NCBI GenBank assembly: GCA_037144255.1
Contig: JBAWXE010000033.1
Coordinates: 1 to 25,641 of the forward strand
Direction: 5' to 3'
Origin: JBAWXE01 sp037144255
GTDB lineage: Bacteria > Bacteroidota > Bacteroidia > Chitinophagales > Chitinophagaceae
DNA length: 25,641 bases
The translations under genes were made by a program, and so were the position numbers. A model generated the notes under the pieces. That model was not told where the DNA came from, did not search any database, and saw nothing but the letters and a program-made list of their open reading frames with translations. This document shows positions 1 through 9,064 of this stretch, one piece after another; the first letter of the stretch is position 1, and each line of letters starts with the position of its first letter.

Positions 1-2
1 GT

Positions 3-1673
3 CTCACACATGCATCTTTTTGCCAGTCATGGCAATGGGGTAAAAGAGGGGGAAGTATTCAATCTGCAGGTGGTGGTCCTGTCGATAATGTCATTGATAT
101 GGCCACTGACAATCATAACAATGTGTATGTATTATCTGAAGTATATACTTAACCCGTAAATGTAGATGGGCACACAGTTGGTAGCTACGGAGGACGAGAT
201 GTTGTGCTTTCTAGTTTTAAATGTGACGGAACCTATCGCTGGTCAAAAACTTTTGGAGGGTATGAAAATGATGAGGGACGCTCTCTGAAAGTAGATACAT
301 TGGGGCATGTATATACAAATTTATATTCAGTTTCACCACCAACATCTGCTAACACACGAGTTCATATTGATGTTGATTCAATTCTTCCAGTAAATGACCC
401 TAAGACGATGTTTCTAGTAGAGTATGATACTGCTGGAACTTTTATAAAAGTACATGCTCCTCAACCCGATACTATAACTGTGAACAGTAATAATTCTTGG
501 GGTATAGATGTAGATGTGGATAATGCTGGTAATGTATATTGGTTTTGTCACTTCTCTCCAGGCTTACTTGGTGATGGGGTTGGTCAAGTAATTACAACTG
601 ATAGTTTTTACATTTTAAAATATAATTCATCTGGTGTTGTGGTTGGTATAATACCCATTAATATTATGGGTTTAGGAAATCAGGGGAAAATGACTCGTGA
701 TCCACTAACTGGTCGTTTTTACTTCGTAGGAACTCTAGTTGGCAGTCCTTCATTTTCTATTGGGGGTAATCCCATTACACATTCTATGTATATTGGTGCT
801 TTTAGTAGTACAGGGCAATTTATTTGGAAAAAAGAAAATTCAAATAAGGAAAGTGAATTAATTGGTCGTGTTTGCGTTGGCAATAATGGTAGTATTTATT
901 TCACAGGTAATTTGAACGGACTAATTGGCTCGTCAGTAGATACAATATCTAATATTCCATTCACTTTCAGTGCGTATGGCGGTCCTTTTGTTATGAACTT
1001 AGATTCTAACGGGAACAATATTTGGAATAAAGTAGCTACTGCAAAATATGAAAGTAAAGGATACGGACTAGCATTACGAAATAACACTGAAGTTGTCATG
1101 GTTGGCTCATATGCGGGCAAGGTTGTATGGCCAGGGTTTGCAGATTCATTAAGTCTTGCAATAAATACACTCGCTGATATTTTTATCACTCGCTTTAACG
1201 CACAAACAGGAGCAGTAATTGGCGTGGATACTTTAGCGAGTAACTTTGGTTACCCTGAATATCCAAGTTCAATTGTTGCTGATAAAAGCAGTAATGTTTA
1301 TATCGGCGGGGAGTTTCCAAGTGCTTTATACGTAGCCAATGATACTTTAATTACCGCTGGTGGTGAGTCTGATTTTTTCATTGCTAAATATGGCTCAGCA
1401 AATTGCAGTACTCAATCAGTAGAAAATCTTCCACTTACTTCTACTGAAATACGAATATATCCTAACCCCACCAATGATGTGCTTCATATTGATAACTTGA
1501 AAGATGTTTCAACTTATCAAGTGATAAATATTATTGGTACAACAGTTCAACAAGGAAGATTACAAGCAGGTAGTAATAGTATCTCTACACAGTTGCTGGC
1601 ATCTGGTATGTACATAGTGGAGCTGGTAAATAATAAAGGTGAAAAAGAAGTGCTGCGTGTAGTGAAAGAGTAA
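3..1673 (+). pseudogene. T9SS-exported SBBP/beta-propeller-like surface protein, 5'-truncated with an in-frame stop
   Basis: The gene runs in from before base 1. Frame 3 is open from base 3 and carries propeller-like sequence (SWQWGKRGGS, then NNVYVLSEVYT). It is interrupted by TAA at 150-152 and continues as PVNVDGHTVGSYGGRD, GTYRWSKTFGG and on to the stop at 1673. The part after the stop has several 'D..GNVY..G' and 'FITRFN/FIAKY' units, typical of SBBP-like propeller blades. It ends in a roughly 70-residue T9SS type A sorting domain (IRIYPNPTNDVLHI ... GMYIVELVNNKGEKEVLRVVKE). The protein should be exported and anchored at the cell surface, with adhesion or binding a guess. The only start that would open the remainder by itself is a GTG at 204 inside a blade, which is unlikely to be real. 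It could be a true pseudogene or a sequence error near a contig end. Confidence 0.8.
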
Positions 1674-1683
1674 TGTGATGTCT

Positions 1684-1691
1684 TATATTTA
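1684..1691 (+). promoter_or_regulatory. Candidate -7 box for the RNA methyltransferase gene
   Basis: TATATTTA matches the Bacteroidota -7 consensus TAnnTTTG at 5 of its 6 fixed positions and lies 11 bases before the ATG at 1703. I see no clear -33 TTG. The leader would be only a few bases long. The site lies in the 29-bp gap after the preceding T9SS gene. Confidence 0.35.
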
Positions 1692-1702
1692 CAGACAGAT
1701 AC

Positions 1703-2860
1703 ATGCGCTACATTTGGCAACATATAAACACTATACTAGAGTCGTACAGCGGCAAGGTGCCACTGACGCATTATCTGAGGCATTATTTCAAACAGTACCC
1801 TAAGCTGGGCAGCAGAGACCGTAAGATACTGAGCGATATGGCCTATAGCTGGTACAGAGCATCCAGAGCCATTAGCAATACACAGCTAAGCATAGAAGAA
1901 AAGATAGGCTGCCTGCTACTGTTGTGTACACATCAGCCCAAATACTTACAGGATTTCCTGCCTGCGCAATGGCAGATAGCCCCTAATGCACCTGTAACAG
2001 AGCGTATAGCACTACTGCAAGAATACCTGCGACTGAATATAGATGACATATACGGACATAGCACATCGCTGTCATACGGTATCAATAGGGAAGAATGGCT
2101 AAGCTCTATGCTATCGCAACCGAGGCTATTCATACGTGTGCGCAAGGATATGAACAAGGTGCTGCAACTACTGGAACAACATTCACTGAGTTACGAAATG
2201 ATGAGTGATACCTGTATAGCACTACCTAATGGTGCTGCCATAGATAAGATACTGCCCGAGGATGTGTATGTGGTACAAGATGCATCGTCGCAAAGCACAG
2301 GTGCGTACTTTCACCCTGAGCCTCAGCAACAATGGTTTGATTGCTGTGCAGGTGCAGGTGGTAAATCGCTACTGCTGAAGGATATAGAGCCGACAGTAAA
2401 ACTGAGTGTATCGGACAAGCGAAAAAGTATACTGCATAATCTGGAAACGAGATTCCAACAATATCATCATGCCATACCTGCCAGCTATTGTGTAGATGCA
2501 GCAGATAAGCAACAACTATATGCGCATTTGCATAACTCAACATTTGACGCTGTGATATGCGATGTACCCTGCAGCGGTTCTGGCACATGGGCCAGAACAC
2601 CTGAGCAATTATATTTCTTCGATCAGCATTTTTTGAAAGACATCAGCCAGCAACAAAAAGCTATAGCAACGAATGTAGCTCACTACATCAAAAAAGGTGG
2701 TAAACTTATTTATATCACCTGTTCGGTTTTCAAAGAAGAGAACGAAGATGTGGTAATGGAAGTGATGGAAAAAACAGGATTGCAATTAGAGAGTCTGCAA
2801 CTGATAAATGGTATAGCCCAGGGAGCCGACAGTATGTTCGTAGCTGTGATGCAGAAATAA
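1703..2860 (+). CDS. RsmB/NOP-family rRNA (cytosine-C5) methyltransferase
   Basis: SAM-dependent enzyme of the RsmB/Nop2/Sun family, expected to methylate C5 of a cytosine in ribosomal RNA in the cytoplasm. The protein has 385 residues. The N-terminal ~140 residues are helical and lack an obvious full NusB domain. SAM-binding motif I is near residue 213 (DCCAGAGGKS), preceded by VQDASSQ. Motif IV with its cysteine is near 285-292 (CDVPCSGSGT), and motif VI with the second cysteine, the usual nucleophile, is near 338 (YITCSVFKEENEDV). Both cysteines needed for the Nop2-type mechanism are present. Start is the ATG at 1703. The stop at 2860 lies 3 bp from the stop of the convergent protease gene. 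The family is clear. The exact target (16S C967 or another position) cannot be read from sequence, so I give no gene symbol. Confidence 0.9.
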   Translation: MRYIWQHINTILESYSGKVPLTHYLRHYFKQYPKLGSRDRKILSDMAYSWYRASRAISNTQLSIEEKIGCLLLLCTHQPKYLQDFLPAQWQIAPNAPVTERIALLQEYLRLNIDDIYGHSTSLSYGINREEWLSSMLSQPRLFIRVRKDMNKVLQLLEQHSLSYEMMSDTCIALPNGAAIDKILPEDVYVVQDASSQSTGAYFHPEPQQQWFDCCAGAGGKSLLLKDIEPTVKLSVSDKRKSILHNLETRFQQYHHAIPASYCVDAADKQQLYAHLHNSTFDAVICDVPCSGSGTWARTPEQLYFFDQHFLKDISQQQKAIATNVAHYIKKGGKLIYITCSVFKEENEDVVMEVMEKTGLQLESLQLINGIAQGADSMFVAVMQK

Positions 2861-2863
2861 ATA

Positions 2864-4561
2864 CTATTCCTTTACTAACTTGATAACTTGTGTTCTGTCG
2901 CTGCTGACAGCACGCAGCATGTAGATGCCCGGAGCTAAAGCAGGAGGTGTGAAAGTGATGAGCTGTAAGCCTTTGTGCATGTTATAGTTGGTAGACCAAA
3001 CTACCTTGCCACTGATATCTGTAAGCGCAAAAGCAACATCCTGTGCATTAAGCTGGCTTACCTCTAACAATACCTTATCGGTAATAGGATTGTTGTTCTT
3101 GAGTACTATCCAAGTATTAGTAGGATATACAGGCGTATCTTTGATACCCAAGGAAGTATAGGCAGTATGAAAATTAGGCACACCATAACCTCTGTGGTCG
3201 TCGGGAGTGGCGTAATGATCGGCACTTTTGTTGATAGCAGTGCGCAGCATATAAGGCGTAGCAGATGGAGAAGCCTGCCATAAGCATGCAGCCCAACCCG
3301 CTATTTGGGGAGTAGAATAAGACGTACCATCGCCGGTGGTCACTACCCCATTATTGGCAATAATAGTAGCCTCGTGACCCAATGCACATACATCGGGTTT
3401 TCTTTGTAATGCAGCATTAGGGCCCCATCCGCTGGAAGTAGCAATGATGGTAGCAGCATCTACAGAACCTATAGTAAGAGCGGAGTCGGCATCGCCTGGA
3501 GTGAGGATATTATTCCAAGTATTGCCGCCTTCGTTACCGGCGGAGGTAATAAAGAGCATCCCTTTCTTCGTAGCCATATTAGCCGCTTGGGCTACTATAG
3601 TGGTGACACCATCGAAATTGGCAAAGACGAAATTGTCAGAAGGTGTATCGAAAGTATCGTAACCTAAAGAAGACGTAATGATATCGGCACCTGCACTATC
3701 AGCACGTTCTGCGCCGGCTACCATATTGTCCAGTTCCATACGTTGCTCAGATGTTTCTATCTCTGTAACATAGAGTGCGTAATTGGCATAAGGAGCTGAA
3801 CCTACAAACTGACCCGGGATATTAGCCGCCAGCTGAGATAGGCATTCCAGACCATGCGTGTAGAGTGTATTGATAGTAGAAGTATGCAGTACAAAATCGT
3901 ACTGGTCTACTATACGACCGGAAGTAGTGAGACTATCGAAAAAAGGATTTGTAAAAATAGTACCATAGCCATTATCTACAATGGCAATGAGCATACCTTG
4001 GCCTTTGTAACCCAGATCGTGCAGAAAATCACCACTGACCATTGAAGTCTGTACAAAAGCACCTGAACCATAATAGGTAGCAGAGCCTGTGGTTTTAGCC
4101 AAAGGAATATAGGCAGGTGTAACAGATGATGTGAAATTGTTGTTGTCGATAATGGCAGGGCGATTGTGCAAACCACCTGCGTAATAACCTACCAAGCGAA
4201 TAGAAGTAACAAAAGATTTTCCCCAAAGATTGTGAACCTGATTGGTATCAGAAACAAGGATGACACAAGAATTGAGCCAACGAGAAGTGACATGTAATAC
4301 AGAGCCAGAGACCAGTGTAAGCACGCTATCTAAATACGCTGGAGAAACAGGCAGGTCTGTACTATCGATAGCTATGCTCTGATGAGTACGTCTGTCAATA
4401 GCTCTTTGGGATAAAAATGAGAGTGGGTTGCTGAGACTTAAAACCGTACCCTGTTTATTAGGAAAAGTAATGCGATAAGCATATTGGTCACTGAGAGCAT
4501 ATGCCGAAGAGCATAGCACTAAGAGTACTGACAAACACAGTATCGACCTCCCTAATCTCAT
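2864..4561 (-). CDS. Secreted S8 (subtilisin-like) serine peptidase with T9SS sorting domain
   Basis: Exported protease of 565 residues. The first ~22 residues are a signal peptide ending CSSAYA. A prodomain-like stretch follows (FLSQRAIDRRTHQSIAID). The subtilisin catalytic triad is complete: Asp196 in AIVDNGYG, His236 in THGLEC and Ser414 in GTSYSTPQIAG. The C-terminal ~75 residues are a T9SS type A sorting domain (LTDISGKVVW ... PGIYMLRAVSSDRTQVIKLVKE), so the mature enzyme should be released or anchored at the cell surface. Start is the ATG at 4561. It lies 13 bp downstream of the stop of a lipoprotein gene on the same strand, so the two are probably co-transcribed. There is no Shine-Dalgarno sequence in the gap. 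The substrate is unknown. Nutritional proteolysis or processing of surface proteins are both possible. Confidence 0.93.
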   Translation of the reverse strand: MRLGRSILCLSVLLVLCSSAYALSDQYAYRITFPNKQGTVLSLSNPLSFLSQRAIDRRTHQSIAIDSTDLPVSPAYLDSVLTLVSGSVLHVTSRWLNSCVILVSDTNQVHNLWGKSFVTSIRLVGYYAGGLHNRPAIIDNNNFTSSVTPAYIPLAKTTGSATYYGSGAFVQTSMVSGDFLHDLGYKGQGMLIAIVDNGYGTIFTNPFFDSLTTSGRIVDQYDFVLHTSTINTLYTHGLECLSQLAANIPGQFVGSAPYANYALYVTEIETSEQRMELDNMVAGAERADSAGADIITSSLGYDTFDTPSDNFVFANFDGVTTIVAQAANMATKKGMLFITSAGNEGGNTWNNILTPGDADSALTIGSVDAATIIATSSGWGPNAALQRKPDVCALGHEATIIANNGVVTTGDGTSYSTPQIAGWAACLWQASPSATPYMLRTAINKSADHYATPDDHRGYGVPNFHTAYTSLGIKDTPVYPTNTWIVLKNNNPITDKVLLEVSQLNAQDVAFALTDISGKVVWSTNYNMHKGLQLITFTPPALAPGIYMLRAVSSDRTQVIKLVKE

Positions 4562-4574
4562 GGGGGAATTGGAA

Positions 4575-5330
4575 TTAGTTATGATCTACGGCACGCATGA
4601 TCACTCTATAACCCTTGATACAAGTATCAGGAGGCATAGAAGAGTAATTAGGATTGTAGTTCCAATGGGTCATCTCACGGTATACTAGACCTACATTATA
4701 TGCGTAAACTTCTTTAGCAAAAGTTTGATAAGCAGGTAAGCTACGTTGGTTGATGGTATCGCCTTGTAATTGGTCAGTTTCCATAACAGTAACTGTGTTA
4801 TCGAATTTCAGCAGACCATTGTTGTAAGGTTGTTGGTAGTTTGAGTAGTTGTATACCCAGTTTTGGAAATAAGCATTGTTAGCGTCTTGTACATCTATCA
4901 AGCTATTACCTAACCAGCTAAGATTATTAACAACAGGGAATTCCAATTTAATGAAGCGCAAGTTATTTTCTACATACTGGATCATGTTGTTGGTATCTGT
5001 AACGAATACCACACGAGCTAATTTGAAGGCGCTGGTATCAGCTTGTTTTCTTACCTCTACATTGATCTGGAAGATCTTGTTATTATGATCGTCGCGCATA
5101 GTATCAATCACACTATAACGCATTTGGTATGACCTGTTTATTACTTTACAGCTGGTATCTATCCAGATGGTAGAATCTACATTATATATGACATACTGGC
5201 CAAAGCTAAGCGGGAAATATCCCTGACTATAGTCATTAGCATAAGGATTATCCTTATGTTTTTGACATGAGAAAAGGGCTACAGATAAGAATCCGGCTAA
5301 CAATAAAACTGGTAAAAACTTTTTATTCAT
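4575..5330 (-). CDS. Outer-envelope lipoprotein of unknown function
   Basis: Protein of 251 residues that I do not recognise. It begins with a lysine-containing signal peptide and a lipobox L19-F20-S21-C22, so it should be lipidated at Cys22 and kept in the envelope. The mature part is rich in Asn, Tyr, Asp and beta-prone residues, with a YFPLSFGQYVIYNVDS segment soon after the lipidated Cys that resembles the opening of many uncharacterised Bacteroidota lipoproteins. No catalytic motif is visible. Its stop lies 13 bp before the start of the secreted S8 peptidase, which suggests a functional pair (for example surface partner or chaperone), but this is inference from spacing alone. Confidence 0.85.
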   Translation of the reverse strand: MNKKFLPVLLLAGFLSVALFSCQKHKDNPYANDYSQGYFPLSFGQYVIYNVDSTIWIDTSCKVINRSYQMRYSVIDTMRDDHNNKIFQINVEVRKQADTSAFKLARVVFVTDTNNMIQYVENNLRFIKLEFPVVNNLSWLGNSLIDVQDANNAYFQNWVYNYSNYQQPYNNGLLKFDNTVTVMETDQLQGDTINQRSLPAYQTFAKEVYAYNVGLVYREMTHWNYNPNYSSMPPDTCIKGYRVIMRAVDHN

Positions 5331-5355
5331 AAAAAAGCTGTGCTAATGTTTCCTG

Positions 5356-5363
5356 TAAATATA
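5356..5363 (-). promoter_or_regulatory. Candidate -7 box for the lipoprotein-protease operon
   Basis: Read on the minus strand, TATATTTA matches the Bacteroidota -7 box TAnnTTTG except for the last base, and lies 25 bases before the ATG at 5330. No convincing TTG lies 17-23 bp upstream. The 135-bp gap after mnmA otherwise holds only AT-rich sequence and a weak 6-bp inverted repeat (5400-5417). Confidence 0.3.
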
Positions 5364-5465
5364 GTCAAACAAACTAAAAAGAGAATACATTTAATGGGGC
5401 TAAAAATAGCATTTTAGATTGATAATGTAGCTATAAGCCGCTGAAAAAGGCAGAAAAAAGGTATT

Positions 5466-6560
5466 TTATATGCCCTTTCTTATAATACCACCTGCAATTA
5501 CGTCGTCACCCTCGTAAAAAACAGCTGATTGACCGGGGGCAATACTATTGACCGCATGGTTAAAATGGACATTTACCAGATCGCCTACAGGGTTTAAAAT
5601 GCTTTCAGAACCGGCATCTTTATACCTGATCTTGGTAGTGGCCTCCATACCTTGCGGAATTTCTGCATATTTGATATAGTTCAGTCCGCCTACCACCATG
5701 CCACTTTGTTGCAGTTCGTGGGCCTCGCCCAGTACTACTGTATTGGTCTCAGGTATGATCTTAGTAACAAAAATGGGTTTGCCGAAGGCAATTTCCAGTC
5801 CTTTGCGCTGGCCTATGGTATAAAAAGGGTATCCGCGGTGTTTGCCCACTACTTTGCCATTAGTCAGTACAAAATCACCACCATTTACCTCGGCTTCGAG
5901 AGTAGGTATCTGCCTTTTGAGGAAGCCACGGTAGTCGTTATCAGGCACAAAACATATCTCGTAGCTTTCTGCTTTCTTAGAAAGTTCGGGATAGCCCATA
6001 TCTAGTGCCAGCTTGCGTATCTCGGTCTTAAGGTAATCGCCCAAAGGGTAAATACTACGACTGAGACAGTCCTGCCCCAGGCCCCAAAGCACATAACTTT
6101 GGTCCTTGGTAAGATCTTTGGCTTTAGAAAGGACAAAGCGGCTATTTTCTTCACGCACTTTCACATAATGTCCAGTTGCAATATAATCGCAATCTAAGGC
6201 ATCAGCACGTTTCAGCAATGCAGACCATTTAATATGTGTATTGCAGAGTACACAAGGATTAGGGGTACGACCTGCCATATATTCCTCTACAAAATTTTCT
6301 ATCACATGACCACCAAACTCCTCGCGGATATCTAATATATAATGAGGGAAACCATGTTCTACCGCTGCCATACGGGCATCGTTAAAACTATCCAGATTGC
6401 AGCAACCTGTTTCTTTCTTTCCTCCACCCGATGAGGCATAATCCCATGTTTTCATGGTGATACCTACTACTTCATAGCCTTGTTGGTGCAGCATTAGCGC
6501 AGCCACGGTACTATCTATACCGCCACTCATTGCCACTAATACCTTTCCGTTCCTGCTCAT
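5466..6560 (-). CDS. mnmA: tRNA-specific 2-thiouridylase MnmA
   Basis: ATP-pyrophosphatase that puts sulfur on C2 of the wobble uridine (U34) of tRNA-Lys, -Glu and -Gln in the cytoplasm. The protein has 364 residues, normal for the family. The PP-loop SGGIDS is at residues 12-17. The catalytic cysteine pair is present: Cys103 in TPNPCVLCN and Cys203 in SYEICFVPDNDY, close to the positions known in E. coli (102 and 199). The GQRKGL motif of the central domain is also present. Start is the ATG at 6560, directly before the PP-loop strand. It is transcribed divergently from aroB and followed at 135 bp by the lipoprotein gene, probably a separate transcript. Confidence 0.97.
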   Translation of the reverse strand: MSRNGKVLVAMSGGIDSTVAALMLHQQGYEVVGITMKTWDYASSGGGKKETGCCNLDSFNDARMAAVEHGFPHYILDIREEFGGHVIENFVEEYMAGRTPNPCVLCNTHIKWSALLKRADALDCDYIATGHYVKVREENSRFVLSKAKDLTKDQSYVLWGLGQDCLSRSIYPLGDYLKTEIRKLALDMGYPELSKKAESYEICFVPDNDYRGFLKRQIPTLEAEVNGGDFVLTNGKVVGKHRGYPFYTIGQRKGLEIAFGKPIFVTKIIPETNTVVLGEAHELQQSGMVVGGLNYIKYAEIPQGMEATTKIRYKDAGSESILNPVGDLVNVHFNHAVNSIAPGQSAVFYEGDDVIAGGIIRKGI

Positions 6561-6607
6561 AAATTAAATATAAATCCTAAACACTATATGAAAGTGTTAT
6601 AGTACAG

Positions 6608-6615
6608 CAAATGTA
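6608..6615 (-). promoter_or_regulatory. -7 promoter box upstream of mnmA
   Basis: On the minus strand TACATTTG is an exact match to the Bacteroidota -7 consensus TAnnTTTG. It lies about 47 bases before the ATG at 6560, giving a leader of roughly 40 bases. A small 6-bp inverted repeat (6580-6585 with 6593-6598) lies inside that leader. I see no good -33 TTG at the right distance. Confidence 0.5.
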
Positions 6616-6736
6616 CGAATAAGCAGGTGAGCAGCCATACCCGAAACAACAAATAGAATGACTATTTAACTATATGGGTATTAAATCTCCTTATCAGACA
6701 GGTGCCTATAATCATAAATAAGACCGTAGTATATAT

Positions 6737-6744
6737 TAATTTTA
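6737..6744 (+). promoter_or_regulatory. Candidate -7 box for the aroBAC operon
   Basis: TAATTTTA agrees with TAnnTTTG except for the last base and ends 17 bases before the aroB ATG at 6762. No matching TTG lies upstream. If used, it makes a short leader and excludes the GTG at 6702 as the start of aroB, because that GTG would lie upstream of the promoter. Confidence 0.3.
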
Positions 6745-6761
6745 CTTTCAGACTCGAGCCC

Positions 6762-7805
6762 ATGCAATCATATTCAGTTTCTTTTTCCAGTGGTACTGTA
6801 GCCTATTATCCGGACAGTAGCCTAAATGAACTACCCCAAGTAGCTGCTACTCAACAAACGATATTGTTGGTAGATGAAAAAGTACTTTCTGCATATGGTG
6901 ACAAGCTGAAGCTATATAAGACCATACCCATGCATAGTGGTGAAAGCCATAAGACCTTACAAACAGCGGAAACCATCATCAAAGACCTGATAAGACAAGA
7001 AGTACAAAGGAATAGTATGCTGATAGGCGTAGGTGGAGGTGTAGTAACAGACATAACAGGCTTTATAGCATCTACTTATATGCGAGGTACACGAGTAGGA
7101 TTTGTACCTACTACATTGTTAGGCATGATAGATGCAGCTATAGGCGGAAAGAACGGAGTGAATATAGGCCTGCACAAAAACATGATGGGCACTATACGAC
7201 AACCTGAATTCATACTATACGATACAAGTTTGCTAGGTACACTACAGGATACAGAATGGAGTAATGGTTTTGCAGAGATCATTAAATATGCGCTACTGTT
7301 TGATGCACAGCTATTTGAAGAATTGAATACACATAACATTGATCATTATCAACAAAATAAGGCAGCATTACAATTATTGATAGCCCGCTGCGTGGCATTG
7401 AAAAATAAAATAGTGCAAGCAGACGAACAAGAAAAAGATGAACGTAAGCTATTGAACTTTGGACATACGGCAGGGCATGCACTGGAGAATATGTACCATT
7501 TGCCACACGGACATGCCGTAGGGCTAGGCATGATAGTAGCTTGTGACCTGAGTATCAACACTAAGAGCCTGAACCCGGATATCAAACAACAACTGATAGG
7601 ATTATTGAAGCGGTACCATTTACCCACGCATTTGGAGATCAACCCGAAAGAAGTAATGCAGGTATTGGTTATGGATAAAAAAAGGCAAACCAATGTTATA
7701 GATTACATACTGCTGAATGGTGTAGGCAATGCGGTAATACAAAGGTTATCATTCGATACTATACAACGATCACTTGAAACCTTTGCACATGGAAGTCATC
7801 ATTAA
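6762..7805 (+). CDS. aroB: 3-dehydroquinate synthase
   Basis: Second enzyme of the shikimate pathway: turns DAHP into 3-dehydroquinate with NAD and a divalent metal. The chosen ATG at 6762 gives 347 residues. The frame is open further back to a GTG at 6702, but those 20 residues look non-coding and a candidate promoter lies within them. Key motifs: GVGGGVVTDITGFIAS, TYMRGTRVGFVPTTLL and GGKNGVN. Probable metal ligands are Glu172 (NGFAEIIKY), His235 (FGHTAGHALE) and His249 (LPHGHAVGLGM). First gene of a tight aroB-aroA-aroC operon. Its last 17 bases overlap the start of aroA. Confidence 0.96.
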   Translation: MQSYSVSFSSGTVAYYPDSSLNELPQVAATQQTILLVDEKVLSAYGDKLKLYKTIPMHSGESHKTLQTAETIIKDLIRQEVQRNSMLIGVGGGVVTDITGFIASTYMRGTRVGFVPTTLLGMIDAAIGGKNGVNIGLHKNMMGTIRQPEFILYDTSLLGTLQDTEWSNGFAEIIKYALLFDAQLFEELNTHNIDHYQQNKAALQLLIARCVALKNKIVQADEQEKDERKLLNFGHTAGHALENMYHLPHGHAVGLGMIVACDLSINTKSLNPDIKQQLIGLLKRYHLPTHLEINPKEVMQVLVMDKKRQTNVIDYILLNGVGNAVIQRLSFDTIQRSLETFAHGSHH

Positions 7806-9060
7806 CCCAGGATTTATTTCCGGAACAGTAACACCACCTGCATCTAAGAGTATGATGCAAAGAGTTTGTGCTGCTGCATTGCTTCATAAAGGCACTACTA
7901 CAATATATAATGCAGGAACATCTGATGATGATGAAACTGCACTGCAGGTCATACAGCAGTTAGGTGCTACTATTGTAAGATCATACGATAGCATTACTGT
8001 AAGTAGTAAAGGTGTACACCCTGTAAATAATACGATTGATTGTGGAGAAAGCGGATTGAGTGCGCGTATGTTCATACCCATAGCGGCACTACACTATGAA
8101 TGGATACAGATACTAGGAAGTGGTAGTTTATTGCTGCGGCCCATGCAAGTTTTCAAAGACATTCTACCTCAGTTAGATGTAGACCTGGAAGATTTCAGAG
8201 GATATATACCCTTTAGAGTAAGAGGACCATTACAAGCAAATAAAGTGACCATTGATGGTTCGGTAAGCTCACAGTTTCTGACGGGAATATTATTCGCATT
8301 TACAGCAGCTGCCAGAAAAGCCATAACTATAAAAGTGGAGGATCTAAACAGCAAGCCTTATACTGATCTGACATTAGAAGTATTGGACCTATTTGGCAAG
8401 CCGATAACAAATGAAGATTACGAAACTTTTCAAATAGACCCAACAGTATTCCATAGTAGGAAAGCTATAGTAACCACAATAGAAGAAGACTGGAGCAGTG
8501 CAGCATTCTGGTTGGTAGCCGGTGCTATAAGTGGCAAAGTATGTGTGAAAGGCCCCAAAGCAGATTCTCTACAAGCAGACAAACAAATACTGAACATTCT
8601 CCTACAAGCCGGGGCCTCCATACTATTTGCCAATAATGAGATACATATAAAAAGATCTATACTCAATAGTTTTTATTTTGACGCTACAGATTGTCCCGAC
8701 CTTTTTCCGATACTTTCGGTATTAGCAATATTTTGTAATGGCACCAGCAGTATCAAAGGATTGAACAGGCTACATCATAAAGAAAGTAACCGTGAGAAAA
8801 GCATTACTGAAATGCTCACACAATTTGGTGTATCTTATCGTACCGATAATGACAGGCTATATGTAACCGGGACCGACAGTGTGAAACAAGCAAGGATAGA
8901 TGGGCATAATGACCATCGGATCATAATGGCAGCCGCAGTAGCATCATTGCGTGCTACAGGAGCAGTAACAATAAGTGATGCTGAATCTGTTTCTAAATCG
9001 TATCCAGATTTTTTTAAGCACCTCAATTCGTTGGGGATACAAAGCAACATTAACAATTAG
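7789..9060 (+). CDS. aroA: 3-phosphoshikimate 1-carboxyvinyltransferase (EPSP synthase)
   Basis: Sixth step of the shikimate pathway: joins phosphoenolpyruvate to shikimate 3-phosphate. The ATG at 7789 gives 423 residues starting MEVIINPGFISGTVTPPASKS, which places the PEP/S3P-binding ASKS motif near residue 19. An in-frame TTG at 7774 adds five residues and is not needed. Other family motifs: DCGESGLSARM, GSVSSQFLTG, KESNREKS and DGHNDHRIIMA near the C-terminus. The start overlaps the end of aroB by 17 bp and the stop is 4 bp before aroC, so the three genes are almost certainly translated from one mRNA. Confidence 0.96.
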   Translation: MEVIINPGFISGTVTPPASKSMMQRVCAAALLHKGTTTIYNAGTSDDDETALQVIQQLGATIVRSYDSITVSSKGVHPVNNTIDCGESGLSARMFIPIAALHYEWIQILGSGSLLLRPMQVFKDILPQLDVDLEDFRGYIPFRVRGPLQANKVTIDGSVSSQFLTGILFAFTAAARKAITIKVEDLNSKPYTDLTLEVLDLFGKPITNEDYETFQIDPTVFHSRKAIVTTIEEDWSSAAFWLVAGAISGKVCVKGPKADSLQADKQILNILLQAGASILFANNEIHIKRSILNSFYFDATDCPDLFPILSVLAIFCNGTSSIKGLNRLHHKESNREKSITEMLTQFGVSYRTDNDRLYVTGTDSVKQARIDGHNDHRIIMAAAVASLRATGAVTISDAESVSKSYPDFFKHLNSLGIQSNINN

Positions 9061-9064
9061 TAGT

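Noticed and set aside
2226..2600. 124-codon open frame on the minus strand inside the methyltransferase gene
   Set aside because: It is antisense to a gene with clear motifs, has no promoter box, and its peptide shows no domain. It is a shadow frame.
5400..5417. Inverted repeat CTAAAA/TTTTAG downstream of mnmA
   Set aside because: Only six A-T-rich base pairs around a 6-base loop. Too weak to call a terminator.
8975..9064. Longer aroC start at 8975
   Set aside because: It would overlap aroA by 86 bases and add 30 residues with no counterpart in chorismate synthases. The ATG at 9065 puts the family N-terminus in place.
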